Assembly (NCBI GenBank): GCA_011773845.1
Contig: WVWV01000037.1
Location: forward strand, 7,033-71,032
DNA: 64,000 nt
Direction of reading: 5' to 3'
DNA from: Lysobacterales bacterium
Lineage (GTDB): Bacteria; Pseudomonadota; Gammaproteobacteria; Xanthomonadales; SZUA-36
The translations under genes were made by a program, and so were the position numbers. The notes beneath the pieces were generated by a model. It saw only the letters and a program-made list of their open reading frames with translations. It ran no database searches and was not told the origin of the DNA. Below are positions 1 to 10,010 of this stretch, in pieces. Numbering within the stretch: position 1 is the first letter of the stretch; each line of letters opens with the position of its first letter.

Positions 1-861
1 GGGCCGCGGCTGCGAGCCGCCGCCCACCAGCGCTACGGCACTGCAGGTATGATGCGGCGCGCGGAAGGGTCGCTGCCGCCAGCGCTCCGGGCGGAAGCCG
101 CCGCGACTGATGGAAGCGAGCGACGCCACTTCCAGGGCCTCGGTTTCAGTCAGGTTCGGCAGGATGCCCGGCAAGCGAGTCGCCAGCATGGTCTTCCCGG
201 TGCCGGGCGGACCGACCATCAGCAGGTTGTGGCCGCCGGCCGCGGCGATTTCCAGGGCACGGCAGGCCCGCGCCTGTCCGACCACGTCGGCGAGGTCGGG
301 AGCCGCGGGTGCCGGCCCGCAGCGAGCCTCGCGGGGCGGGGGCAGTTGCGCGCACCGCTGCAGCCAGCCGACCACCTGCAGCAGGGACGCGGCGCAACGC
401 CGCTCACCCCGGTTTGCCAGCGCTGCCTCAGCCTCGTTGGCCGACGGCACCACCAGGGTGCGCCGGGCCTCGGCGGCTCGCAGCGCGGCCGGCAGTACCC
501 CGCGCACGGCACGCAGTTCGCCGTTCAGGGAAAGTTCGCCCAGAAATTCGCAATCGGCCAGACGATCGCTGCTGACCTGCCCGGAGGCGGCCAGGATGCC
601 CAGGGCGATCGGCAGGTCGAAACCGCCCCCTTCCTTGGGCAACTCGGCCGGTGCCAACGAGATGGTGATGCGGGCAGCGGGGAATTCGAATCCGGCGTTC
701 AGCAGCGCCGCCCTGACCCGGTCCCTCGACTCCCGCACCGCGGTCTCTGGCAGGCCCACCATGGACAACGAGGGCAGGCCGCCGCTCAGATGCACTTCCA
801 CGCCGATGCAGGGTGCTTCCACACCCGCACAGGCGCGGCTGTAGACCAGCGCCAAACCCAC
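1..861 (-). CDS. comM: ComM/YifB-family Mg-chelatase-like AAA+ ATPase (partial, C-terminus off window)
   Basis: ComM (YifB) is a hexameric AAA+ helicase that promotes branch migration during natural transformation. Reading from a GTG at 861 the protein begins MGLALVYSRACAGVE, the usual family start, with a GGAG-like ribosome site just upstream. The N-terminal Lon-protease-like fold runs to about residue 170, followed by the Walker A GPPGTGKT at about residues 220-227. The frame is open to the window edge, giving 287 codons of an expected ~500. Family and frame are clear; whether the organism is transformable is inference, though the pilMNOPQ operon in this window would fit. Confidence 0.93.
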   Translation of the reverse strand, partial: MGLALVYSRACAGVEAPCIGVEVHLSGGLPSLSMVGLPETAVRESRDRVRAALLNAGFEFPAARITISLAPAELPKEGGGFDLPIALGILAASGQVSSDRLADCEFLGELSLNGELRAVRGVLPAALRAAEARRTLVVPSANEAEAALANRGERRCAASLLQVVGWLQRCAQLPPPREARCGPAPAAPDLADVVGQARACRALEIAAAGGHNLLMVGPPGTGKTMLATRLPGILPNLTETEALEVASLASISRGGFRPERWRQRPFRAPHHTCSAVALVGGGSQPRP

Positions 862-944
862 CTTTCACTCCTCGGGAACCAGGACGGCTGCCACGGTCCA
901 CGAGCTTACGTGCGCATTCGAGGGCCGGCGTCCGTGTTTGGATG

Positions 945-962
945 AAAAACCCGTCCGCCGGG
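945..962 (-). terminator. weak candidate terminator after the GPH symporter gene
   Basis: On the minus strand a 4-bp all-GC stem (CCCG/CGGG, 5-base loop) is followed by five T. The stem is short and lies about 75 bases after the symporter stop, so this is only a candidate. Confidence 0.3.
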
Positions 963-1037
963 AGCGCTTCAGTCAGTGCTGCGGCCGGGGCGGCATTGCC
1001 GGCGACACCCCTGGAGTGCTCGCTGGCGAGCTATCGA

Positions 1038-2426
1038 CTAGGCCGGTTGCGCAGACGCCGCGGCCTTGCGCGTGGTCAATTCGCGTTCGATCTCCAGGAC
1101 CTTGCTGTCGCTGAGGTTGTAGAAACTCAACACCACCACGTTCAAAACCGCGACGGTGGCCGGCAGCAGGGTGAACATCAGGCGAATGCCGAGCAGCGAG
1201 GTTTCGGACTGGGCCACGTTGGCCTCGAATCCGAACGCGGCCAGCAGCCATCCGGAGAGCCCTGCCCCGAGCGTCAGGCCGAATTTCTGCGCAAACATGG
1301 AGGCGGAGAACACCAGGCCGGTGGTGCGGCGGCCATGCTTCCACTCGCCGTAATCCGCCACGTCGGCATACATCGCCCACACCAGCGGTGCGGTCGGGCC
1401 CGCTATGAATGCGCCCACCACGTTGACGACCAGCATGGTCCAGAATTGATCGGGAGGAATGAAATAAAACAGGGCGGACCCGATGGCGCCGAGGATGGAC
1501 AGGCCGATCAATGCGTGTTTCTTCTCGAAGCGGTCGCTGAACAGCTTGGTGCAGGCGACCCCCGCGACCAGGGCCAGCGCGCCGGAGGTCATGAACACGG
1601 TCGTGCGGTCGAAGAACCAGAGAAACGGCGCGCCGTCGTCGCCGACGTAGTACTTGAAGTAATGGATCGTAACGGCGCTCCTGATGGCGACCTGGGCCAG
1701 GGTGAAGATCGCACCGAAACACAGTACCAGCCAGGGCCGGCTGGTGATCAGGATGCGCAGGTCGTTCTTCAGGCTCGCCTGGTCGTCTGGCCCTGCGGTG
1801 ACGCGCTCCCGGGTGGTGGCGAACGTGAACCAGAACATCAAGATGGACAGCACGGCGAACAGCGCCATGGTCAGGCGAAAGCCCAGCGCCTCATCCTCCG
1901 CGCCCAGGTACTGGACCAGCGGTCGGACCAGCATCGAGATCAGCAGTCCGCCGCCAAAGGCGCCGATGAAGCGAAAGCTCGCCAGCACGGTGCGTTCCTT
2001 CGAAGACGGGGTCATCACCCCCATCAAGGCCGAATAGGGGACGTTGATGGCCGTGTAGCACATCATCATCAGCGTGTAGGTGACCCACGCGTACACCAGC
2101 TTGCCGGAGGCCCCCAGGTCCGGATTGGCGAACATGGCGAACCCGAGAACGCCGTACGGAACCGCCATCCACAACAGGTACGGACGAAATTTGCCCAGCC
2201 GGGTGTTGGTGCGATCGGCGACCGCGCCCATGAGGGGATCGTTCACCGCGTCCCAGAGCCGGGAGACGAAGAACATGGTGCCCACCGCTGCGGCTGAGAT
2301 GCCGAACACGTCCGTGTAGTAATACAGCAGGAAAATGTTGAATGTCTGGAAGAAGAAGTTCGACGCCATGTCGCCCGCGCCGTACCCCACCTTCTCGGTG
2401 AGCCTGAGTTTGCCGGTTTCAGTCAT
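1038..2426 (-). CDS. GPH-family (MelB-like) sugar:cation symporter
   Basis: Twelve-helix inner-membrane secondary transporter of the glycoside-pentoside-hexuronide:cation family, which takes up sugars or glucuronides with Na+ or H+. Start ATG at 2426 gives 462 residues, the usual family length, and has AAGGG upstream; an in-frame ATG 49 codons earlier lacks family similarity. GAGD (16-19) and DAVNDPLMG (59-67) are the helix I/II signatures, with Asp59 and Asp63 matching the cation-site aspartates of MelB. A -10-like TATACT lies upstream on the minus strand. There is no glycosidase or sugar kinase next to it, so the substrate cannot be named. Confidence 0.9.
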   Translation of the reverse strand: MTETGKLRLTEKVGYGAGDMASNFFFQTFNIFLLYYYTDVFGISAAAVGTMFFVSRLWDAVNDPLMGAVADRTNTRLGKFRPYLLWMAVPYGVLGFAMFANPDLGASGKLVYAWVTYTLMMMCYTAINVPYSALMGVMTPSSKERTVLASFRFIGAFGGGLLISMLVRPLVQYLGAEDEALGFRLTMALFAVLSILMFWFTFATTRERVTAGPDDQASLKNDLRILITSRPWLVLCFGAIFTLAQVAIRSAVTIHYFKYYVGDDGAPFLWFFDRTTVFMTSGALALVAGVACTKLFSDRFEKKHALIGLSILGAIGSALFYFIPPDQFWTMLVVNVVGAFIAGPTAPLVWAMYADVADYGEWKHGRRTTGLVFSASMFAQKFGLTLGAGLSGWLLAAFGFEANVAQSETSLLGIRLMFTLLPATVAVLNVVVLSFYNLSDSKVLEIERELTTRKAAASAQPA

Positions 2427-2591
2427 CTTCGGCCCTTGCCGCTGCCTGTCCGGCCTGGTGTGCGCCGGTGCAGCGGAAGTATAAACCACAGGGCCGCCTG
2501 CCCCTCCGGGGCATTGGGGGGCGCCCGGGCTGACACAACGCCCCGCGAAGTGGTTTAAGCTGAAGGCTGGCACCCCACGGGCCCGTCAAGC

Positions 2592-3524
2592 ATGAACATC
2601 ATCCACACCGCGCTGCTGCTGGTTATGACCCTGCTGGTGGTGCCCGTGGCGAGCTATTTTTTCGGCACGCCGCTGGGTTCGAACGAGCTGGCGGCGCTGC
2701 ATGCCTTGCTCGTCATGCTGCTGGTGGTCTGGCTGGCATGTTTCACACTCGGTGAACTGTCCGGCAATGTCAGCCAGGTCGACAAGCTCTGGAGCCTGCT
2801 GCCGATCGCCTACGCCTGGGTGGTCGCCGGCCATGCTGGTTATGCCCCCCGGCTGGTGCTGATGGCGGTGCTGGTCACCGTCTGGGGCATCCGCCTGACC
2901 TATAATTTTTCCCGGCACGGCGCCTACCGGTTGCGGTTCTGGCATGGCAAGGAGGATTATCGCTGGGGCGTGCTGAGGCGCCGGCCGGAGTTCCGGCGCC
3001 GGTGGCGGTGGACCCTGTTCAACCTGTTGTTCATCGCCGGATACCAGAACGTACTGATCCTGCTGATGACCCTGCCGACCCTCGTCGCCCTGCAATTCGT
3101 GGACACCCCGCTGGGCGCGCTGGATTACCTGGCGGCCGCCCTGATGCTGGCGCTGATCGGTCTGGAGACCGTGGCGGACAACCAGCAGTGGCGTTTCCAG
3201 GCGGCCAAGCGGGCCCTGATCGACGCCGGGCAGCCGCTAACCGGTGATTTCGCCAAGGGCTTCCTGGATACCGGCCTGTGGGCCTACTCCCGGCATCCGA
3301 ACTATTTTGCCGAGCAAGGCCTGTGGATCGCATTCTACCTGTTCAGCATCGCCGCCTCGGGTCAATGGCTCAACTGGAGCATCAGCGGTTGCGTGCTGCT
3401 CGTGCTCCTGTTCCAGGGCAGTTCGGCGTTCAGCGAAGAGATCAGCGCAAGCAAGTATCCCGCCTACGCGGCCTATCAGCAAACCGTCCCGAAATTCATT
3501 CCCACCGGCCTGTTCAGACCTTGA
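2592..3524 (+). CDS. DUF1295 (steroid 5-alpha-reductase-like) membrane protein
   Basis: A 310-residue multi-pass membrane protein. The C-terminal signature GLWAYSRHPNYFAEQ, followed by further helices, is that of the DUF1295/isoprenylcysteine-methyltransferase-like superfamily related to steroid 5-alpha-reductases. The basic loop RRRPEFRRRWRW (about 128-139) is probably cytoplasmic. Hydrophobic helices begin at residue 3. The gene stands alone, divergent from the GPH symporter with 165 bases between them. The family fold is secure, but substrate and reaction are unknown for most bacterial members, so no enzyme name is given. Confidence 0.85.
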   Translation: MNIIHTALLLVMTLLVVPVASYFFGTPLGSNELAALHALLVMLLVVWLACFTLGELSGNVSQVDKLWSLLPIAYAWVVAGHAGYAPRLVLMAVLVTVWGIRLTYNFSRHGAYRLRFWHGKEDYRWGVLRRRPEFRRRWRWTLFNLLFIAGYQNVLILLMTLPTLVALQFVDTPLGALDYLAAALMLALIGLETVADNQQWRFQAAKRALIDAGQPLTGDFAKGFLDTGLWAYSRHPNYFAEQGLWIAFYLFSIAASGQWLNWSISGCVLLVLLFQGSSAFSEEISASKYPAYAAYQQTVPKFIPTGLFRP

Positions 3525-4313
<789 letters not shown>

Positions 4314-4355
4314 AGCCCCGGTGACTGCCCGCCATTGTTGTCGGACCCTCCAGAG

Positions 4356-5234
4356 ATGAGCGGGCTCCGCGCCGGCATGATAGGCCTGGGTGCGATGGGC
4401 GCCCCGATGGCGCGACACCTCGCAGCGCAGGGCCATTTGCGCGGGGTCTGGAACCGCACCGCGAACCGGGGCGAGGCGCTGGCCCGCGAGCTGTCCGTCG
4501 TGGCCGCCAGCGATCCGGCTGCGCTCGCCGGTCTGTGCGACGTGGTGTTGATCTGCGTTTCCGCCGACGCCGACCTGCGCGCGGTGGTGCGCGCCTTGTT
4601 GCCGGGACTCCGGCCCGGAATGGTCGTGGTCGACACCTCCACCGTCAGCCCTCTGACAGCCAGGGAACTGGCCGCCGAGCTGAATGAGCGGGACGTGGGA
4701 TTCGTCGATGCGCCCGTGTCCGGCGGCGTGGAGGGCGCGGTCAAGGGACGCCTGTCCGTCATGGTGGGGGGCAAATCCGCCGATATTTCGCGCATCCGGC
4801 CATTGCTGGACAGTTTCGCCGCCACCGTGACGCACATGGGCGCGGGGGGCGCAGGTCAGGCGGCCAAGGCGGTCAACCAGGTCATGGTGGGCGGTATCGC
4901 AGAGGCGGTATGCGAGGGACTTGCGCTGGCCGAGAAACTAAATCTGGATCAACAGCGTCTATTATCGGTACTGGGTGCCGGGGCGGCCGACAGCTGGTTC
5001 CTGCAACATCGGGGGCCATCGATGCTGCAGAATCGCTTCGCTGAAGGATTCAAGCTGGCATTGCTGAGAAAGGACCTGGAGATCGTGCAGTCCCTGGCAC
5101 GGGAATTGGATATCTCTCTGGAGACCGTCGCGCTCGCGCTTCGGGACTGCGAATCACTGGTTGCGGGTGGCGATGGCGACTGCGATATCTCGGCGCTGAT
5201 CACGCTCAAGCGGCGGCCGGCCACCGGGCGTTAG
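4356..5234 (+). CDS. 3-hydroxyisobutyrate dehydrogenase-family NAD(P)-dependent oxidoreductase
   Basis: A 292-residue beta-hydroxyacid dehydrogenase. GLGAMG (10-15) is the Rossmann dinucleotide site, FVDAPVSGG (116-124) the substrate-binding signature, and Lys171/Asn174 in GQAAKAVNQ match the catalytic Lys and its partner. The family includes 3-hydroxyisobutyrate, tartronate-semialdehyde and succinic-semialdehyde reductases; motifs do not decide between them. ATG 4356 is preferred over an in-frame TTG 21 bases earlier because the Rossmann strand then starts at the usual distance. It lies 42 bases after the PII gene. Confidence 0.88.
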   Translation: MSGLRAGMIGLGAMGAPMARHLAAQGHLRGVWNRTANRGEALARELSVVAASDPAALAGLCDVVLICVSADADLRAVVRALLPGLRPGMVVVDTSTVSPLTARELAAELNERDVGFVDAPVSGGVEGAVKGRLSVMVGGKSADISRIRPLLDSFAATVTHMGAGGAGQAAKAVNQVMVGGIAEAVCEGLALAEKLNLDQQRLLSVLGAGAADSWFLQHRGPSMLQNRFAEGFKLALLRKDLEIVQSLARELDISLETVALALRDCESLVAGGDGDCDISALITLKRRPATGR

Positions 5235-5248
5235 GGAACAACGGGAGC

Positions 5249-7435
5249 ATGCGCGAAAACCATTCATTCGTCTCGGCCGTGCTGGCGGAACTGACCCGGC
5301 GCAAGGTGCTGCGCACGGTGGGTGGCTACGCGGTGGCCGTATTCGTCGTGCTGCAACTCATGGACGCGGCCGTCGAGCCCCTGCGCCTGCCCGAATGGGT
5401 GCCCACCCTGGTCGTCATTGGCCTCATCATCGGCTTTCCACTGGCCTTCCTGCTGGCCTGGCAGTTCCAGATCACGGGGCAGGGAATCCAGCGGACCCGC
5501 TCGGTGGGCCTGCTGAGCCGTGCCCAGAGCTTCGCCCTGTTCGCGTTCATGTTGCTGGCCACCGCCGGCCTCGGCTTTGCCATGTTCAATTATTACGCCG
5601 GTGTCATCGAGACGCCGGGCGAACCGCAAGGCACGGCACGGGGGTTTTCCGCACCGGAGAATTCGATCGCGGTGTTGCCGTTCGCGGACCTCTCGGAGCA
5701 GGGCAACCAGGCGCATTTCTCGGACGGGATCGCCGAGGAAATCCTGAATCTGCTGGCCCAGGTCGACGGCTTGCGCGTGGCCGCACGCACGTCGTCCTTC
5801 GTGTTCCGGGATCCCCAGCAGGACATCCGGGAAATTGGCCGCCTGCTGAACGTGAGCACCGTGCTGGAAGGCAGCGTGCGATCTTTCGGCACCCGCATTC
5901 GGCTCACCGCCCAGTTGATCAATGTGGAGGACGGTTACCACATCTGGTCGCAATCGTTCGATCGGGAACTCGATGACGTGTTCGCCATCCAGGACGAAAT
6001 CGCCAGTGCCATCGCCACCGCCCTGGTCGACTCATTTGCCGGCCTGGAGCAGCGGCCGACCACCCGCGCCCGGAACCTGGCCGCGTTCGAGGCGTTTCGA
6101 ACCGGGCGGCTGCACTGGTGGCGCCGGTCCCCGCAGGAAATTCAGCGCGCCATCGAATTGTTTGCGCGGGCGCTGGAGCATGATCCGCGTTTTGCTCCCG
6201 CCTATGCCGCCATCGCCGACTCCCTGCTGCTGTTGGCCAACTACGGCAACATCGACCAGATGCAGGCCGTCGAGCGCGCACAGCCCATGATCGAGAAAGC
6301 GCTGGCCATCGATCCCCAATCCGCCGAGGCGTTTGCCGCACTCGGTCTCGCCCGGATGCAGATTGGCCAGATGGACGCGGCCGAATCCTCGCTCCGCCAG
6401 GCAATCCGGCTGAATGAAGACTACATCCCGGCGAAGCTCTGGTTGAGCAACCTGCTGGGGCAGCAGGGCCGGGTTCCGGAGCAGGGCCAGGTATTGCAGG
6501 AGGCCATGCGGGTCGATCCCCTCAACGAGTTGCTGGTGGTCAATTACGCGGGCAACCTGGCGGCCCGCGGAGACCCTGGGGCAGCGCAGGGCATGCTCCG
6601 GGACCTGATCAACGTGCGGCCCGACTCGACCATCCTGCTGCAGACCCTGGCCTTGCTGTCCACCGGCCAGGGCGAACTCGTGGTGGCCTGGGAATACGCG
6701 GCCCGCGCCCATGACCTGGAGCCGGAGAGCCCGCGGATGATCGGCACCCTGGCCGAGGTCTGGATGGCGCTCGGTGAAACCGAGCCGGCGGAGCAGTTGC
6801 TGCTCGAGGGGCTGGAAATTGCCGGTGACAACCTGGAATTGCGGTTGCAGTACTTTGGGCTGCTGCTGCGCCAGGGCCGGCTCGAGGAAGCCGAACAGCT
6901 GCTCAGGGAGTTGTACGGTGACAGTCCCCAGAGCCTGCCGCCGCAGTTCCAGCGCTACTACCATTTCCAGACGGCCCTGATCCACCTGTTGCGCGGCGAG
7001 AACGAAGCGGCGCGGGACCGGCTAACGCGTACCATCGATACCAATGCCCCGGCAGCGCCGGATTCGATTCGTTTCGGCAGCCTGGCGCTGGCGGCATTGC
7101 TAAGCCAACAGCTGGATGACCCCGAGGGCGCCGGGCGCTACCTGTCAGAGGCCGAACGCATTCTGCGTCGCGGGCGCATCAACGGCATCGATGCGCCCGA
7201 AATCTATTACGCGGAAAGCGCCCTCCACGCGCTCAGGGGCGAGACCGAACAGGCGCTGAGCGCCCTTCAGGAAGCATACGACCGGGGTTTCCGGGCGGCG
7301 TGGCTGCTGCAGGCGGTCGGCGTCCTAAATCCGCTGCGGGACGAGCCCGCTTACATCGAGATTCGGCAACGGATCCTGGACGATCTGGCCGAGGCGCGCG
7401 CCGCGGTTGCAGCACTGGGCGTTGCGCGGGCCTGA
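5249..7435 (+). CDS. membrane-anchored TolB-like/FlgO domain plus TPR protein
   Basis: 728 residues. Three hydrophobic segments (about 22-40, 52-72, 93-113) follow a basic N-terminus (LTRRKVLRTVGGYA). A FlgO/TolB-N-like domain (about 137-245) has the signatures SIAVLPFADLS, FSDGIAEEILNLL and VLEGSVRS. The rest, to about residue 715, is a tandem array of tetratricopeptide helices. This architecture is common in gammaproteobacterial proteins, often fused to a winged-helix or kinase domain; here no such domain is present. The region after the third helix is probably periplasmic. A shorter relative lies at 37079-39427. Function unknown; a scaffold or sensing role is inference. Confidence 0.85.
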   Translation: MRENHSFVSAVLAELTRRKVLRTVGGYAVAVFVVLQLMDAAVEPLRLPEWVPTLVVIGLIIGFPLAFLLAWQFQITGQGIQRTRSVGLLSRAQSFALFAFMLLATAGLGFAMFNYYAGVIETPGEPQGTARGFSAPENSIAVLPFADLSEQGNQAHFSDGIAEEILNLLAQVDGLRVAARTSSFVFRDPQQDIREIGRLLNVSTVLEGSVRSFGTRIRLTAQLINVEDGYHIWSQSFDRELDDVFAIQDEIASAIATALVDSFAGLEQRPTTRARNLAAFEAFRTGRLHWWRRSPQEIQRAIELFARALEHDPRFAPAYAAIADSLLLLANYGNIDQMQAVERAQPMIEKALAIDPQSAEAFAALGLARMQIGQMDAAESSLRQAIRLNEDYIPAKLWLSNLLGQQGRVPEQGQVLQEAMRVDPLNELLVVNYAGNLAARGDPGAAQGMLRDLINVRPDSTILLQTLALLSTGQGELVVAWEYAARAHDLEPESPRMIGTLAEVWMALGETEPAEQLLLEGLEIAGDNLELRLQYFGLLLRQGRLEEAEQLLRELYGDSPQSLPPQFQRYYHFQTALIHLLRGENEAARDRLTRTIDTNAPAAPDSIRFGSLALAALLSQQLDDPEGAGRYLSEAERILRRGRINGIDAPEIYYAESALHALRGETEQALSALQEAYDRGFRAAWLLQAVGVLNPLRDEPAYIEIRQRILDDLAEARAAVAALGVARA

Positions 7436-7492
7436 GGCGGCCGGGAGCGCTGGATTTCCTCCGGATGCGGGTTCACCGCCCCAGCGGCGGAT

Positions 7493-9568
7493 TCATACCC
7501 CCATGTAGCGTGAAGCGTCGCCCACCCAGCGCCGCACCAGCTTGTCCACCTGTTGCGGATGGTGTTTCAGCAGGCTTTCGGCGACCGGGGGTATGCGCCG
7601 CAGCAAATGCGCGTCGCGCGCCAGGTCGGCGACCCGGAATTGCAGCGCGCCGGTCTGCCGGGTGCCCAGGACCTCGCCCGGGCCGCGCAGTTCGAGGTCC
7701 TTCTCGGCGATCCTGAAGCCGTCGTTGGTCTGGCGGAGGATGTCCAGACGTTGCCGCGCCAGGTCACCCAACGGCGGGGTATAGAGCAGCACGCAGGATG
7801 ACTGGCGGGCGCCACGGCCGACCCGCCCGCGTAACTGATGCAGCTGAGCGAGGCCGAGACGCTCGGCGTTCTCGATGATCATCAGCGATGCGTTGGGGAC
7901 GTCCACACCGACTTCGATGACGGTCGTGGCAACCAGCAGTTGCAGGGCACCGGCCTCGAACCGCGCCATGACCTCATGTTTATCAGCGGCCTTCATGCGC
8001 CCGTGCACCAGGCCGATACTGATGTCGCGCAACTGCTTGCGCAGCTCCTCGGCCACCGCCTCGGCGGCTTGCGCCTGGATCGCGTCCGATTCCTCTACCA
8101 GCGTACAGACCCAATAAGCCTGCGCGCCCTCCCCGCAGGCGGCTGCCACCCGCTGCACCACCTCCGGCCGCCGCTGGTTGGAAATGGCTGCCGTCGTGAC
8201 CGGCAGTCGGCCCTGTGGCAGCTCGTCGATGACCGAGACCTCGAGACCCGCATAGGCGGTCATGGCCAGCGTGCGCGGGATCGGTGTTGCGGTCATGATC
8301 AGTTGATGCGCCTGTTGTTGGCCGGCCTGGCTTTTTTCGAGCAGCGACATGCGCTGGTGGACGCCAAACCGGTGCTGCTCGTCGACGATGACCAGGCCCA
8401 GTTGACGGAACCGGACGCCCTCCTGCATCAGCGCATGGGTGCCGATGACGACCTGGGCTGGGCCGCCGATGGCATCCAGGGCCGCCTGGCGGGGCTTGCC
8501 GGTCACCTTGCTGGTCAGCCACACCGGGTCGATGCCCAGCGGCGCCAGCCAGTCGGTGAACACCCGCAAGTGCTGCTCGGCGAGCAGTTCGGTTGGCGCC
8601 ACGATGGCGACCTGCAGGTCGCTCCCGGCGACCCGCAGTGCCGCCAGGGCGGCCACCACGGTCTTGCCGGAGCCGACATCGCCGTGCAGCAGGCGCAGCA
8701 TGGGGCGGCTGGCGGACAGGTCCCGGAAAATTTCCTCGCTCACCCTGCGCTGAGCCGCGGTCAACTCGAAGGGAAGTGCGTCGACAAAAGCCCGCTCGAG
8801 CTGTCCGGCCGCTGATATCGGCTGCGCCGAGCGCTCGCGTTGCTGCCGATGAAGGCGCTGCATGCTGACGTTGTGAGCCAGCAGTTCCTCCATGGCCAGA
8901 CGCTGCTGGGCGGGATGCTCGCGGGAGGTCAGCGCGGCCACGTCGGCCGCGGGTGGCGGCCGGTGGATGTAATCCAGTGCTTCGGCCAGGGTCGGCAGCC
9001 TGAGGTTGCGCATCATCGCCCCGGGCAGCAATTCCTCCAGGTCGAGCTGACCGTCGCGAAGCGCTGCGAGGGCCTGGTCCGTGAGGCGGATCCAGGTGGC
9101 CTGGCCAATGCCCTCGGTGGACGGGTAGACCGGCGTGAGGCGGTCGGCCAGCGGCACGTCGCGACCCGGTGCCAGGCGCGCATAACTGGGGTGCACCATC
9201 TCCAGCCCCTGGTAGCCGGCGCGTACTTCGCCGAAACATCGCACCCGGGTGCCGCGCGAGAACTGTTGCCGCTGATGGGCCCGGAAATGAAAGAATCGCA
9301 GCGTGATCCGCCCCGTGCCATCCGACAGCACCACCACCAACATGGCGCGTCGTGCCCGCACCAGCGCGGCGTGTTCGACCACCCCCTCGACCAGGGCGCG
9401 CTCACCGGGTCGCAGGCCACCGATCGGGTAGAGGCGGGTCCGGTCCTCGTAGCGCAGCGGCAAGTGAAACAGCAGGTCCCCAATGGCGTGGATACCCAGG
9501 CCGCCGAGCCGCTGCGCCACGCGCGGGCCAACGCCCTGGAGGTCGGTCAATGGTTTATCGGCAGGCAT
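7493..9568 (-). CDS. recG: ATP-dependent DNA helicase RecG
   Basis: Branch-migration helicase that regresses stalled forks and processes Holliday junctions and R-loops. 691 residues, the standard RecG length. Order: N-terminal wedge/OB domain, helicase motif I GDVGSGKT, motif II DEQH (the RecG variant of DEAD), motif III TATPIPRT, motif VI QLRGRVGRG and a C-terminal RecG-type tail. ATG at 9568, 24 bases after ridA. It is the last gene of the yicC-gmk-rpoZ-spoT-ridA-recG strand and is convergent with the TPR gene. Confidence 0.97.
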   Translation of the reverse strand: MPADKPLTDLQGVGPRVAQRLGGLGIHAIGDLLFHLPLRYEDRTRLYPIGGLRPGERALVEGVVEHAALVRARRAMLVVVLSDGTGRITLRFFHFRAHQRQQFSRGTRVRCFGEVRAGYQGLEMVHPSYARLAPGRDVPLADRLTPVYPSTEGIGQATWIRLTDQALAALRDGQLDLEELLPGAMMRNLRLPTLAEALDYIHRPPPAADVAALTSREHPAQQRLAMEELLAHNVSMQRLHRQQRERSAQPISAAGQLERAFVDALPFELTAAQRRVSEEIFRDLSASRPMLRLLHGDVGSGKTVVAALAALRVAGSDLQVAIVAPTELLAEQHLRVFTDWLAPLGIDPVWLTSKVTGKPRQAALDAIGGPAQVVIGTHALMQEGVRFRQLGLVIVDEQHRFGVHQRMSLLEKSQAGQQQAHQLIMTATPIPRTLAMTAYAGLEVSVIDELPQGRLPVTTAAISNQRRPEVVQRVAAACGEGAQAYWVCTLVEESDAIQAQAAEAVAEELRKQLRDISIGLVHGRMKAADKHEVMARFEAGALQLLVATTVIEVGVDVPNASLMIIENAERLGLAQLHQLRGRVGRGARQSSCVLLYTPPLGDLARQRLDILRQTNDGFRIAEKDLELRGPGEVLGTRQTGALQFRVADLARDAHLLRRIPPVAESLLKHHPQQVDKLVRRWVGDASRYMGV

Positions 9569-9592
9569 GTCGGGTGGCCGCCGAGCCGCTCT

Positions 9593-9973
9593 TCAGAGTC
9601 CCAGGACGGCTTCCATCTCGACCGCCGCGCCGCGGGGCAGTGAAGCGACGCCCACCGCCGCGCGCGCCGGATAGGGCTCATTGAAGTATTCGGCCATCAC
9701 CCGGTTGACACAGGCAAACTCATCCATGTCGGTCAGGTACACCGTCAGTTTCAAGATGTCGTTCAATCCGCCGCCTGCGGCGGTGCACACCGCTGCGAGG
9801 TTCTCGATCACGCGCCGAACCTGGTCTTCGAAATCGCCCGCGTCCGGTTCCATGGTCGCCGGATCCAGAGGTATCTGGCCCGAGACGAAAACCAGTGCAC
9901 CGTGGCGTATGGCTTGCGAATAGGTGCCGATGGCGGCGGGGGCGGATTCGGACTGGACGCGCTGTTTGCTCAT
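9593..9973 (-). CDS. ridA: RidA (YjgF/YER057c/UK114) enamine/imine deaminase
   Basis: 126-residue trimeric enzyme that hydrolyses reactive enamines/imines such as 2-aminoacrylate made by PLP dehydratases. The family signature [18 protein letters not shown] near the C-terminus carries the substrate-binding Arg, and the N-terminal [12 protein letters not shown] is typical. It sits between spoT and recG, 37 bases after spoT, an arrangement shared with other gammaproteobacteria. A PLP threonine/serine dehydratase, whose product RidA detoxifies, is encoded at 30803-31771. Confidence 0.96.
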   Translation of the reverse strand: MSKQRVQSESAPAAIGTYSQAIRHGALVFVSGQIPLDPATMEPDAGDFEDQVRRVIENLAAVCTAAGGGLNDILKLTVYLTDMDEFACVNRVMAEYFNEPYPARAAVGVASLPRGAAVEMEAVLGL

Positions 9974-10010
9974 GACATGACCTGTGCGGTGGAAATCCGT
10001 GGCGGCGCCT

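Noticed and set aside
813-2297. A 494-codon plus-strand frame opposite the GPH symporter gene
   Set aside because: Composition typical of an antisense shadow; the minus-strand frame gives a clear twelve-helix transporter.
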